64,000 bases of DNA, from contig JAEHOE010000003.1 in NCBI GenBank assembly GCA_016858145.1, positions 992,001 through 1,056,000 on the forward strand. The letters are read 5' to 3'. The notes under the pieces were generated by a model. The model was not told the DNA's origin and did not search any database. It was given only the letters and a program-made list of their open reading frames with translations. The DNA is from Edaphochlamys debaryana. Lineage: Eukaryota > Chlorophyta > Chlorophyceae > Chlamydomonadales. Below are positions 23,460 to 34,408 of the stretch, in pieces; position 1 is the first letter of the stretch; each line of letters begins with the position of its first letter. The translations under genes were made by a program, and so were the position numbers.

Positions 23460-24310
23460 TTCCACCGCCGGTCCAATGGACGAGTGTGGGCATGGCTGTC
23501 TTAGACAACGGGCATGTGCCGACCCGCCGGCTTTGCCCGCTGAGGCACCTGCCAGTTTTGCCCGCGGGCCGCCTGGGTCCTCGTGCGAGTGGGTGCCAGT
23601 GGGTGCAAGGCCTCCTCCCCCTCATCCTGTCACCAGCTCACTGGGCCCAGGTGACCGCGCTCCCGAGTACGTCAGGCTGGGGCAGGGGTGGACGACCACC
23701 TTCGGGTACCTGTTTCCGCCACGAGTCAGCCTTAACTTGCGTGCACGTTGGCCGTAGCCTATCGCTGTCATTAGTGAAGCGCGAGTGTCGGCCAGCATAC
23801 TCGGCCGTCCACGAACGTCAGCGTGACTGTCACGGTGTTGGCGCCTCGCCCTGACCTCGCCCCTTCACTGCAAGGTGCACCCCCTGCCGTAAGCGCATAC
23901 GGTACGCCGCGAGCACTGGTATTAGAACATGCGGCTACCGAGCCACAATAAGCTGGCGGGACCACCCTGGTCGCGAGCCCGCGTCAGTCGCATCCGTCGT
24001 TCCCCAGTCACGACATAGTAGGTGCGACCTTGGGCTATGCATACAACGCTCCAAAAGAAGGTCGCGGAGGTGCCGTCGGTGGGGCGCGAAACGTGTCTCG
24101 ACCCCAGTTGTTGTCTTTGATCTCGTCCCGGCGCGACCCCACGCATTCACCCATAATGCGGGTATGCACCAGGCGCGTCGCGGGCCCTCCCGCGTATCTC
24201 AACCCAGGTTTATGGTCGCGGGCGACTACTTGCGCGATAGTCGCATCAGGCTTCCCCCAGACACTACGTAGTAGGGGCGACCGTGGGCTACGCACTCGTC
24301 GTTCAAGAGA
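23449..24310 (+). repeat. Long direct repeat, copy 1 (helicase 3' end and downstream)
   Basis: About 860 bases nearly identical to 25,018-25,879 at a constant offset of 1569 bases. Only a few substitutions were seen (for example CCGCCGGTCC versus CCGCCAGTCC). Copy 1 begins within the last helicase codons and runs into the 252-bp tandem repeat array. Confidence 0.9.
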
Positions 24311-24780
24311 GAGGTCGCAGAGGTGCCGTGGCTGTGGCGCAAAACTTGGTCCGACACCTTTTGTTTCGTCGTTAGCGTCCCGGCGCACCCCCACGCATTC
24401 AGCCATAACGTGGGTATGCACCAGGCGCGTAGCGGGCCCTCCCGCGTATGTCATCCCAGGCTTATGGTCACGGGCGAATACTTCAGCGTCAGTCGCATCA
24501 GGCCTCCCCTAGTCACTACGTAGTAGGGGCGACCTTGGGCTACGCACTCATCGTTCAAGAGAGAGGTCGCGGATGTGCTGTTGGTGTGGCGCGAAACGTG
24601 GTTCGACCCCATTTGTTCTCGTCGTTAGCGTCCCGGCGCGCCCCAACGCATTCGTCCATAACGTGGACATGTGCCAGGCGCGTCGCGGGCCCTTCGTGTA
24701 GCGTAGTTCAGGGTCACGGTCGCGGGCCAGGGGTAACCCGGCGTTAGCTATTCCTAATTCTATTTCATGGTCGCGGGCGA
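24025..24780 (+). repeat. Tandem array of 252-bp units
   Basis: Units begin with GCGACC(T/G)TGGGCTA at 24,025, 24,277 and 24,529, a period of exactly 252 bases. They share internal words such as CACGCATTC, CCATAA and GGTATGCACCAGGCGCGT. The third unit diverges toward its end at about 24,700-24,780. One full unit and the start of a second recur in the downstream direct repeat, from 25,594. Confidence 0.88.
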
Positions 24781-25017
24781 CCATGTGCTTCCGCGCGGGT
24801 CCAGGGGGGAGGCCCCAGCCGGGGCTAGTCCATGGGGGTGGCCCCAGGAGGGATCAGTCCAGGGGGGGCGCTTAGTGTGGTGGTGTGTTCAGGAGGGCTT
24901 AGTTGAGGAGTTCTCTTAGCGTGCGCTGTTGTTGGGTCGAGGAACCCTGGAGCAGCAGTCTCTACAGTGTCCTTTCCTTTGAGGTTCAGGCACCGGCACC
25001 TCCCGTCCCCAGGGCCG
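24781..25017. other. Spacer between the two long direct repeats
   Basis: G-rich sequence with the partly repeated phrase CCAGGGGGG. It ends CCTCCCGTCCCCAG immediately before repeat copy 2, so the junction resembles a 3' splice site. No gene is supported. Confidence 0.4.
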
Positions 25018-25879
25018 CAGGATCTTAGTTCCACCGCCAGTCCAATGGACGAGTGTGGGCATGGCTGTCTTAGACAACGGGCATGTGCCGACCCGCCGGC
25101 TTTGCCCGCTGAGGCACCTGCCAGTTTTGCCCGCGGGCCGCCTGGGTCCTCGTGCGAGTGGGTGCCAGTGGGTGCAAGGCCTCCTCCCCCTCATCCTGTC
25201 ACCAGCTCACTGGGCCCAGGTGACCGCGCTCCCGAGTACGTCAGGCTGGGGCAGGGGTGGACGACCACCTTCGGGTACCTGTTTCCGCCACGAGTCAGCC
25301 TTAACTTGCATGCGCGTTGGCCGTAGCCTATCGCTGTCATTAGTGAAGCGCGAGTGTCGGCCAGCATACTCGGCCGTCCACGAACGTCAGCGTGACTGTC
25401 ACGGTGTTGGCGCCTCGCCCTGACCTCGCCCCTTCACTGCAAGGTGCACCCCCTGCCGTAAGCGCATACGGTACGCCGCGAGCACTGGTATTAGAACATG
25501 CGGCTACCGAGCCACAATAAGCTGGCGGGACCACCCTGGTCGCGAGCCCGCGTCAGTCGCATCCGTCGTTCCCCAGTCACGACATAGTAGGTGCGACCTT
25601 GGGCTATGCATACAACGCTCCAAAAGAAGGTCGCGGAGGTGCCGTCGGTGGGGCGCGAAACGTGTCTCGACCCCAGTTGTTGTCTTTGATCTCGTCCCGG
25701 CGCGACCCCACGCATTCACCCATAATGCGGGTATGCACCAGGCGCGTCGCGGGCCCTCCCGCGTATCTCAACCCAGGTTTATGGTCGCGGGCGACTACTT
25801 GCGCGATAGTCGCATCAGGCTTCCCCCAGACACTACGTAGTAGGGGCGACCGTGGGCTACGCACTCGTCGTTCAAGAGA
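25018..25879 (+). repeat. Long direct repeat, copy 2
   Basis: Near-identical to 23,449-24,310. It starts at the sequence that encodes the last helicase residues in copy 1 and ends abruptly after GTTCAAGAGA, inside a 252-bp unit, followed by unrelated sequence. Confidence 0.9.
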
Positions 25880-28159
25880 ATGGGAGTAGTGTGCTCCCCT
25901 TTGTGCTTGAGCACCAAGGTGCCGGCACTCGCGCACCGTCAGCCGCGCAGCGCAGTAGGGGGCGAGTCTCCTTCAGTCGCCGTATGGCGATGGCGCTGTA
26001 CTGCAGCCTAAAGTGGTCTCGCAGTTCGGTGGGCTCGGCTGGGGGGGGCAGGACGGAAGAGCCGGACGTTGAGAGGCATCGCCGACAGGTGAGTGCGTGT
26101 GGGCTCATATGTCGTTCCCTGCGCCGCTTACATGCCCAGATGCGGACCTCGTCAGATGGAGGGAGAGTTCCGGTTGCGTTCTCGGCCCGGTTGTGCTGCC
26201 ATCCATGCCGTTCCGCCGGCGGTGGGGACCCGCGGTTAACTGTGCAGTCCGATGGGCCGTCCTGCGGCGGAGACGGAGAGGCGAGTGTGGAGGAGGGTTT
26301 TGCTTTGGCTGGGTGTGCTGGCCACTGTGACTTGGCCGTGGTGTGGCTGGTGGTGTGGCGGCTCCGTGCCTTGCTTGGTGGTCCCGCAGCGAGGACCGCC
26401 GGGATGGCCCTCAGCCGTGAGTGTTGTGCGGTCTGAAGTGCTGTGTGACCTGTGTTGCACGCATGCCCGTTGACTCAGCCCTCCTCCGACTCCCTTCCGC
26501 CCACCTGCGGTCCTCTCCGTGAGAATTCCGACCCCATGTGGTCAGCGCCCCAGCCTCCGTGTCCAAGCTGGCAGGTGGGTTGAGCACCCCAGCCGGACTT
26601 GAGGTGAACGCGGTTTGCAGTGCCGGTGTTCCCGCAGGCCGCCTGCGTGCTCAGCGACATCAAGTGCACTGTGCCGCTGTCCCCGTCGTGCTCACTACAC
26701 GGTTCGAGCCCAGGTGGCCGCATATCCTCCGCCTGCATTGCAGACGCGTGACGACGGACAAGCAGCTGGTGCGGAACGGTCTTGCCACCTTGCAATTACC
26801 CTCCGCCCCCTCCCCGCCGTTCCCGTCCCCTCCTCCACACCTCTACCCGCCCCGCTTCATCTGCATTGCCAAGCTACGGGCCCCCCCGCCTCCCAGGCCA
26901 GTTACCCCCCGGCACCCACCGTCATCCGTCTGCGCCCAGGCGAAAGTTGCTTTTGCTATTTTTCCCGAGCAGCCCAATGTATTGTGCATGAATAGCCGTT
27001 GTAAAATCGAGGCTTGACCGGGGGGTCTGCGCGTTCACTCGGCGGTCGGCATTCAATGTACGCGAGTTGCGAAGGGTGGGCAGGAACGAAAGTTATATGG
27101 GCGAAAAATACGATTAAGAGCGAAGAAGGCGTCCTCGCGGCGGGGGACGCTTTATACTGGCCGCCGCCGGGATTTGGGAGTCGCTTCTTTCGCCGCGCGA
27201 TGCACATACATGCGTTGGAGGGGGCAGTGGGAAGCGTGCTCGGCTGGGGCAAGTCGGTGGGGGCCGCGTTTGGAATGCATGGGGCCGTTTCGACGACCAC
27301 CGGCTCCAGCTTTCGTCGCCCACATGCACGACGGTCGGACTTGTTGAAATTTTCGGCCCTGTCACCTCTTACCCAGTCCTACAGTCATGCGTTGGGGGGG
27401 GGCATTGGGAGTCATGTTTGGCGGATCCACGTCGGTGGTGGCCTCGTTTGCATTGCACGGGGCCGTATCGTCGTTTCGCGTCCCCAGCGTTCGTGCCCTC
27501 ATAGCACGTCGGTCCGACACTCCAAAGTTGTGTCTCCTTTCCCGTCTTACCCAGTCCCACAGTCTGTCCCTGAGCAGCATCGGGGGGTTACTAGTTTGCG
27601 TCGCTCATATGCAGGTCGATCCAACTTGTTGAAATGGTCTGCCCAGTGACCGCGGTGCCTGTCACCCCCCTCTCACCCAGTCCAGCATGGGCTCCAGCAT
27701 CGGGGCGGTTACTAGTTTGCGTCGCTCATATGCAGGTAGGTCCAACTTGTTGAAATGGTTGGTTAGTGACCGACCGGGGGACCGACGGAAGTTGTGTCCC
27801 CTGTCCCCTCTTACCCAGTCCCACAGTCATGCGTTGGACAATGAGTCCAACATGGGCGACATGAGTCCTTACAGGGCGTCCTCGCGGTTGCGGACGTTTG
27901 TTAGTGTCCACCGACGCGATTTGGGAGTGTCCTTCAATCGCCGCGCGAAACACATACATGGGTGCGGGGGGTTTGTGGGAGTCGTGATTGATTGAGGCAC
28001 GTCGGTGGTGGCCGCATTTGGAGTGCACGGGGTCGTTTTTACCTGCTGCGTCGCCAGGTTGCGTCGCTCACTTGCACGACGGTCCGCCGCGCTAAAATTG
28101 GGTTTCCTTCTCCTCAAACCCATTCCCACCCCACGGCTCTGCTGAGCATGTATGCTGTC
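25880..28159. other. Gene-poor, repeat-rich stretch
   Basis: 25,880-26,480 has GC-rich frames on both strands and no recognisable domain. 26,600-27,010 has splice-like pyrimidine tracts and proline-rich frames that I could not assemble into a gene. 27,020-28,140 is a degenerate repeat field, listed separately. Confidence 0.35.
27020..28140 (+). repeat. Degenerate tandem/interspersed repeat field
   Basis: Recurring phrases include TTTGGGAGT, then CGCCGCG and CACATACATG (about 27,170 and 27,920); CACGTCGGTGGTGGCC (about 27,428 and 27,997); and GGTTACTAGTTTGCGTCGCTCATATGCAGG (27,586 and about 27,706), which is the best-conserved pair, about 120 bases apart. CTCTTACCCAGTCC occurs at least twice. 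No protein-coding signal was seen. Confidence 0.7.
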
Positions 28160-28400
28160 TTATGCGGTCCGCGGCCCCGGCCCCCGGCCTTCCCCCGGGT
28201 CTCCCAGAGCGCGCAGCTCTCGCCCCACCGCGTCCCCGCACTTCCCAAGCCTTCTCAACCCTTCAATACATATAATAGATGCTTGCAAGGGGGTTGGCGG
28301 GCTTGGAACGGCCCGGAGCAGAGCGGGCCGATTTTGCGCGGAAGCGGGGCCGCACCCGAAGTCGGCGTGGTCGCAGCCCCGCGACGTGAGCGCTGTGTCG
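28160..28400 (-). repeat. Dispersed repeat, inverted copy of the insertion in Helitron A
   Basis: Read on the minus strand this matches about 12,640-12,840 (core 28,195-28,352 against about 12,673-12,835) with few changes and a roughly 20-base insertion. It lies between the degenerate repeat field and the DNA upstream of Helitron B. It is not part of any recognised gene here. Confidence 0.8.
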
Positions 28401-29695
28401 GAGGCGGCGCCGCAACCCGATATAACATTTGGCCAGCGGAAGTAACATGACAAGGTGCGGTGGTGTCCCTGCCGTGCGTTGTGAAACGCGTAACCCAGGT
28501 CGCGTTGTCGCGACCTCTGTCGATCCCATGTACTTCACGTCCTGTACCCCTCCTGCATGTTGTAGGCACTCCTGCACCGACGTTTCAATGAAGAATTACG
28601 AGCCACCACCTCCGTTCTGGAGCCCTCTACTCCTGGCGTATTCCCTCCCACCACTAGCGTCAGGGGGTGACTCTGAGTCTGATCTGGATGATATGCCGGA
28701 ACTTGTCCCGGATGCCCGCTCAGAAGAGGTCCCCCCAGCGCCTGCTATGCGTCCTAGTGGCTGGTGGAGCCTTGCTCCTATACCGCCTCGTCGCAACCGG
28801 TATGCCCGGTGACCACGACCCATTGCGGTTGATGGGTTTGCTGCCGGGTATCCTGTGGAAGTGGCGTTGAACGGAATGTGGACCTCATCGCGGGTGCGGC
28901 CAAGGAAGTGGCCGGTGGGGGGGCGTTGATTCTGCCCCGCCCCCTTAACCCCGAAGTGGGGCACGCACGGGTTCGCCCTTTGCGTAGCTAGTATCAAGAT
29001 TATAGACCTCATCGCTGGCAAGAGCTCATGTACTTGAGACACCGGAGGGGCAAGGCATCTGTGGTTGCGAGTTGGTGTAGTGTGACCCCGAAGAAAGCCA
29101 CATGTAAGGAATTGGGAAATCTTGGTCGGAGCTGTCCCTGACATCAGTAGGGCTGACCATGAGTGATTCCTCAGGTCGATTCGTCCAAGTCGTCGACTGG
29201 CTGATTCTATCGGTTGACGACTCGGATGCCCAGGGAACACAGTGGATGGCGACTCGGATGCCCACGGTTATGTTTCCACCTCCCGCAGCGGTGGCCGGAG
29301 CAGCCAGCCCCTGCACCAGCCTTCGCACATTGCCAGCGATTCAGGAACTGAGGTCTATAGCGGTATGGTTGTCCATTCACTATCAAGGGGCTGCGTGAGA
29401 AAACGGTCGTTGGTCTGGGGTGTTTGGACCCCCCCTGCTGCGGCGTGAGTTTTGAGTTGTTGTCCCAGCTTCCGCTTTGTGCCAGGCACTCACGACACAA
29501 GCCTTTAGCGGTTTGGTAGATTCCCAAGTGTATACGGGCTCCGTCTGAGAATGGTCGAGATGTGGTCTTTTGGGGATGGCGGCTCACTGTATTGGCACAT
29601 ACGAAGTGGCGTCCGGTGTAGTTAATACACATACGCAATACTTATTGCAGTTCAGAACTCAGCGGTTTGAAGCTTTGTTGTATCCGCCTTGAAGA
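28401..29695. other. Stretch upstream of Helitron B
   Basis: Noticeably more AT-rich than the kinase genes. A frame around 28,588-28,812 starting at an ATG reads as a Pro-rich then acidic peptide, but nothing supports it as a gene. The 5' terminus and promoter of Helitron B presumably lie here; no canonical terminus was identified. Confidence 0.35.
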
Positions 29696-31519
29696 ATGGC
29701 CGGTGCTCAGGTCCCTCAGTCGTTTGCCATCGAGCTTGAGACACCAAAGGATGGATCATGCAGTTTACACGCGGTTCTCGCCACAGCTGCGACCGATGAG
29801 GAGCGTTTCGCGGCTGTGGCATTCGTCCGTGAATTGCTGATGGTGCTCGCGTCACGTCGCGATGTGTTCCTTTCGTGGCTCTGGAGCTTCTGCGTGGACC
29901 TGGACTCTGCTCACATCACGGGGACCGCAATCCAGGCTGTGGCGGCTGGCCCGCGGACGTCGGCGGTTCCCTACCTGCGCTCGGCGTCGTCATACAGCGC
30001 GTGGATTGGTGATCCCTGTTCGTGGCTCACGTACCTAGAACTACAACTCGTGTCAGCGCTGTTGGGTGTGTCCATCCTCACCTGGCAGCGCGTTGGCCAG
30101 GCTGCGGAGTACACTCGCGTGGCAGCTGTGTCTTCGGGGAAGGCCGGCCCCGTGGTATCCGTGCTGTACGAGAACTCTGGCAAGAACAACCACGGCCATT
30201 ACAAGGGCCTCGTCGACACTCCGGAGCACTTTGGCGGGCTGGTCAGAGTTGGTGCAGCCGACCTCCAAGAGCTGGCAGTGCCTGCTGTGCTTGGGCCGGC
30301 TGTCGACGCCGTCTTGGACGCCTACCGCGGTGCGTACCAACGTAGATTTGCTACGACTAAGTTTGTGGGAATGGAGTTTGTGCTTGACTGGTATATGAAC
30401 TTTAGGGAAGTAATGCCTGTGCAGGTGATCCGCGGATGACACTGCTGCGGTTGGCCATGTCGTCAATGCCGAGGGTGGTGCCGGTCCAGCGACACACGTC
30501 GCAGAGGTCAAGCGTCGTGGTCCAGGAGACAGTTGTTTCAGCGGCAACGGCTTTTGCAGGCCCGGTCACCCCACAGCCTGTGGGAGCTGGGCGTGTGGTG
30601 GACCGTCGTGCGGCCACCCTTCGCGGCGTGAACCAAGGTGGTGGTAACCGATGCAGCAGTCACCCCATGACAACGGTTCACGGGATGCCCCCACCTCATT
30701 CGGCATGCCCGCGTGCGGATGCGGGCGCGTGTGGAGCTGCTGAGGATGGGTGGCAGGAACCGCGTCACCGTCGATCGTCGCGTCTGGCGGTTTCGTCCAA
30801 GGTCGTAAGAGTCCACCCGACGACGACTGTCAACCGCTACGAGGGGCTCCAGGAGCTGGACGAAATCTGCGACAACGGGGCCAACATAGCGGGCGCTTTG
30901 GACAACGACGACCACGTCACCTCAGGCGACGACCACGACACCTCAGGCGACGACGACGACACCTCGGACGACGACGACGACACCTCGACCTCGGACGACG
31001 ACAATGACGAAGTCACCTCGGACGTCTTGGACCAGTTGTCCGACGACGACCGACCGACCGACCAGGCATCGGAGACGATGTCAGCACACACCTCGGCAGA
31101 GGAGGCGTCGGCGGAGACCTCTCCCGCGGAGTCGTCGTCGGAGTACGGTGTGAGCACCGACGGTACCAGCATTGAGGGAAGCAGCGATTCGTCTGCAGGC
31201 GATCTCTCGGACGAGGAGATGTGCTCTAGTGAGTCCATTGAGGTGGCCCCAATCCATGACGTGGAGCCGAAGCCTTCGTCCGTGGCAGCTCTTTTGGAGG
31301 AGGCTTGCGCAGAGGAAGGTGGAAGCCATGGCCGTGGCAGTGGTCATGGTCGCGGTCGAGGCCGCGGTCGAGGCTGCGGTCGAGGTCGGGGTCGAAGCAG
31401 TGGTGGTGGTGGCCGGTTCGCTCGCGCCACCGCACGAGGACGTGGTCGGCCGCCCGGGAAGTTCAAGTCTGTATTAACTGATCAAGCAGAGATGAGGAAG
31501 GAGCAACTACGACGTTCAG
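29696..31519 (+). CDS. Helitron B polyprotein, OTU-like protease, acidic and AT-hook region
   Basis: Exons 29,696-30,329 and 30,425-31,519. The intron (GTGCGT to GTGCAG, 95 bp) joins Tyr-Arg-Gly to Asp-Pro-Arg-Met, which aligns with the uninterrupted AYDGDWRM of element A. The OTU-like domain has PKDGSCSLHAVLA near residue 20 and NNHGHYKGL near residue 165, the expected Asp-Gly-x-Cys and catalytic His blocks. The second exon encodes a long Asp/Ser/Thr tract of repeated DDD-TS units (30,905-31,050), then Gly-Arg repeats and an AT-hook-like GRGRPPGK (about 31,440). The acidic tract may be a histone or protein interaction region. Catalytic activity is inferred from motifs only. Confidence 0.8.
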
Positions 31520-31591
31520 GTGCGGAATTGGGCGCCCCATTTGCACCCTGTTGACAATTCTCACACTTATCGATTGTCCACTCCTTTGTAG

Positions 31592-32568
31592 AGCGGTCTG
31601 TACCTGCAATGAAGAAAACATCTGCGCCCGCCAAGACGCGGAAACCAGCGACGTGGAAACCTCCGGCCTCATTGCCCTGCCAAGTTTGTTCCAGTCCAGA
31701 GGAAGCTGGCCTGATGTTACTTTGCGATCGTTGTAGCACTGGATGGCACACGTACTGCCTTTCGCCGCCGCTGTCGGAAATCCCCTCAGGAGAGTGGCTG
31801 TGCCCTAACTGTGCATCGTTAGGCGTGTCCCTGGAGCTGTTACCACGCACAGAAGGTGCTGGTCGAACGTTCCCCACTCGTAATCTCAGACTAAAGAAAG
31901 CTATCGTGGGTGAGTGCGAGGCCGTACTTGAATTGTTCGTTCTTGTCCGTACATTTATTTAACAGTTCGCCGTGTGCTTCAGGGTTGATGGATCAGATAT
32001 GCAAATTGGTGGGCGATACATTTGTCGTGCAAGCTTCAGCTGTCATACAGCAACTGTTGCCAAAGCATACGGCCGACGAATGCCAGACGTTGGCCGCAAC
32101 GTGGGCGGAGGCGTGCCCAGATGGCTCTACAGCTCTTTTGGTCACAACTCCTCGACGACTCTCGGCGCTTCTATTGTGGTGTCGTGAACGTTGTTCGGCC
32201 CCTCAGACTGGAGCGTTTGCGATCGGATTACCTGCGAAGTTCTCGCGCGCATTGGGCAGAAGCCAAGGTGTGTGAACGGTGTGAGTATGTTGCCTGTAAC
32301 GGGGTGCAAAGGTTGACGCTACCGCAATTTGCTTCAGGTGAAGGCGACAACGACAAGTCAGCACCACCGGCCCCAATAGCGGTATTTACTGAGGGCGCGT
32401 TCTGGGCAGTGGACAAGATCATAGCTCACCGAGCTGAGCGTTTGAAGGGCCGTCGTCGAATGTTCTATTTGGTGGCATGGTCGGGTTTCAGCGAGCCGTC
32501 ATGGCAGCCTGCTGCTAATATTACATCCGACTTAAAGGAGGCTTATTGGTCGACTGGAGGTGTAGAAG
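31592..32568 (+). CDS. Helitron B polyprotein, PHD finger and chromodomain
   Basis: Exons 31,592-31,909, 31,983-32,267 and 32,338-32,568. All joins keep the frame, beginning with the 72-bp intron 31,520-31,591 that links the AT-hook exon. The first exon holds a textbook PHD finger (C4HC3): CQVC near 31,679, CDRC near 31,726, GWHTYC near 31,742 and CPNC near 31,802. The middle exon is a helical region of unknown role. The third exon is a chromodomain: WAVDKIIAHR, MFYLVAWSGF, then SWQPAANI. PHD fingers and chromodomains bind modified histone H3 tails, so the polyprotein could be directed to or away from particular chromatin. That role is inferred, not shown. Confidence 0.82.
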
Positions 32569-32687
32569 GTATGTCTACGTGTCCGCCGATTTGGCAGACG
32601 GTTTGCAAGTGTTTCTGTCGCCTCACAGTCCCTGTTGACGGCCACACCGCCTTTACTTGAGATCGTGCTTCCTGTCGCGCTGTCCAG

Positions 32688-33115
32688 AATCGATGGCGAG
32701 TCCGGCGCGAGCTAACAACGGGGTGTTTGTGGCGGCTTCGGCCGTTGAGACGGCACCAGTTGACATTGGCGTGGTAAGTGACTTGCGTTAGACGTTGCTA
32801 CGTACTGTGTAACTGTCACGAACCCCCGTGTAGGCGCTAGAGCTTTGCGTGTCTGTTGGAGGAACGTTCAAAGCCCTACTGGTAAGGTGGCGATGTTTGT
32901 CGGATCAGGTTGCTATCCATCCTATATTGGCGTCAACGTGCCACCCGCCTGCCTTGTAGGATCAGCCTGTCGCCAAACGACGACGAGATGCTGTCGCTTC
33001 ATCAGCACGCAAGGAGCGAGCGGAAGCCTGTGAGAAGCGAGCTGCTGTGGAGGCCCGTGTTCGCAAATATTCGAGGGCGTACCGGCAGCGTGAGAAGATG
33101 ATTCAGGAGGTCAGT
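32688..33115 (+). CDS. Helitron B polyprotein, linker and basic helix exons (approximate)
   Basis: Short exons are suggested by GT/AG signals: about 32,688-32,775 up to a GTAAGT donor, about 32,834-32,881 up to GTAAGG, and about 32,960-33,110. The last encodes a Lys/Arg/Glu-rich helix (AKRRRDAVASSARKERAEA) that corresponds to the basic coiled coil of element A. The first two have no recognisable domain and their exact limits are uncertain. Confidence 0.45.
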
Positions 33116-33180
33116 GAACTGTCGACGCACGACTATTTCTGGGCCGTTTGAAGATGTCTCACCACATGTTTCAAATTTAG

Positions 33181-34340
33181 GTCGAGTGCACTGGATCAGA
33201 AGCTGACGACGAGGGCACCGCTCCGAGTAAAGAGCCGGACTTTTCCCACTTCGCCGTCCTTGGTGCCTGCATGTGGAAACATCGCGATGCATCCAGCAGG
33301 GTCGACGCCCTGGCAGGAGCGTCGTCCATGAAGTCGTTCCCTCCAGATTTCCCTTCACGTCAGCAGGACCTACCTGCGGGAGCTCATGTCCCGGCCGCGT
33401 CGCTGGCGGATCAAATCGCTCTAGCCGAACGAATGGAACTGTTTGTCGAGGGCGTCATGCCAAGCAGAGTATGCGCAGTGTGCAGCGAGATGGTGTCTAC
33501 CAAAGAGAGCAAGCTGCTTTCATGGCAATCTATGGCAGCGGAGCTTGAATATCTACGTGCCAATGTCCAGCCTGACGCACTTGTGCGTCAGCCGGCTCAT
33601 GTGGTGCACTGGCGACCTCCCTTACATCCCGACCCGCCCTCACGTGTTCGGCCGATGGGATACCAACGTCACTGGCTGCCTCCCCAACAGCGGAAGGGGC
33701 GCTCACAGCGGCCTCAAGGTGAACCTCCGGCAGACCAAGTCCTGCCCGACAATACAACCATTCCATGTGTCGGGGGAGGAGCCTATGGACCCGCCTCCAC
33801 GAGCGCTATTGATGGAGAGATAGGATGCGACCGGCCGGTCGCTTATCGGGATATCGATGCCGACGTCTTCATGGGCCATGGTGAGTCAGTTTGTCGGGCA
33901 GTTTAACTTGTGACCATTCACGACGTCGTTCTGGCTGTACAGGTGATATCCCGTCGGTTGCTGCGTAAGACGTGCCCGGCCTAGGTGGGCAACAACAAAC
34001 GACTTGTACGGGTGGAGGTAGGTTGTGAGCAGTTAGACGCGGACGTGCTATTACGATCAGTCCACAAGGCATAGCTCTTTGTGACGTTTGCATGCCGCAG
34101 GCGATGCGGACAGCGACCCAGAGACCTACCCAGTACGGGTCGATCGCAGGCCTACGGTTGATGTGATCGACGGCGTCTCGACGACGGTCGCTGCCTACTG
34201 CATGCGTGTGGAAACGTCGGGTGCCAACGCAACGGCGGTTCTTGCTGACGATGGGTCCTTGGAGGTGGTTGTTTGCGACGTATGCGCTGCCGCTCTGCAG
34301 CACGTCCCAAAACTGGGGTCCCAGAGTCGGAAACCAGACG
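33181..34340 (+). CDS. Helitron B polyprotein, Cys-motif domain (DUF6570-like, N-terminal part)
   Basis: Exons 33,181-33,880 and 34,101-34,340 join in phase 1 across a CATG|GTGAGT donor and a GCCGCAG acceptor. Conserved with element A: FPSRQQDLPAGAHVP, VCAVCSEM (about 33,470), YRDIDADVF at the exon end, and in the second exon DSDPETYP and VCDVC. The paired Cys motifs in two exons may form a zinc site. Conservation in order and spacing between two diverged elements shows that this is a real functional module. Its biochemical role is unknown. Confidence 0.62.
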
Positions 34341-34408
34341 GTGAGTGGTGGACGTAACGCGCTGATGCCCAACCTGCTGTTAATTGGAATCCCCTTTTGT
34401 GTCTTCAG

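Noticed and set aside
23449..25879. CRISPR-like array from the 252-bp tandem repeats
   Set aside because: Units are contiguous and 252 bases long without short unique spacers, and the sequence is eukaryotic.
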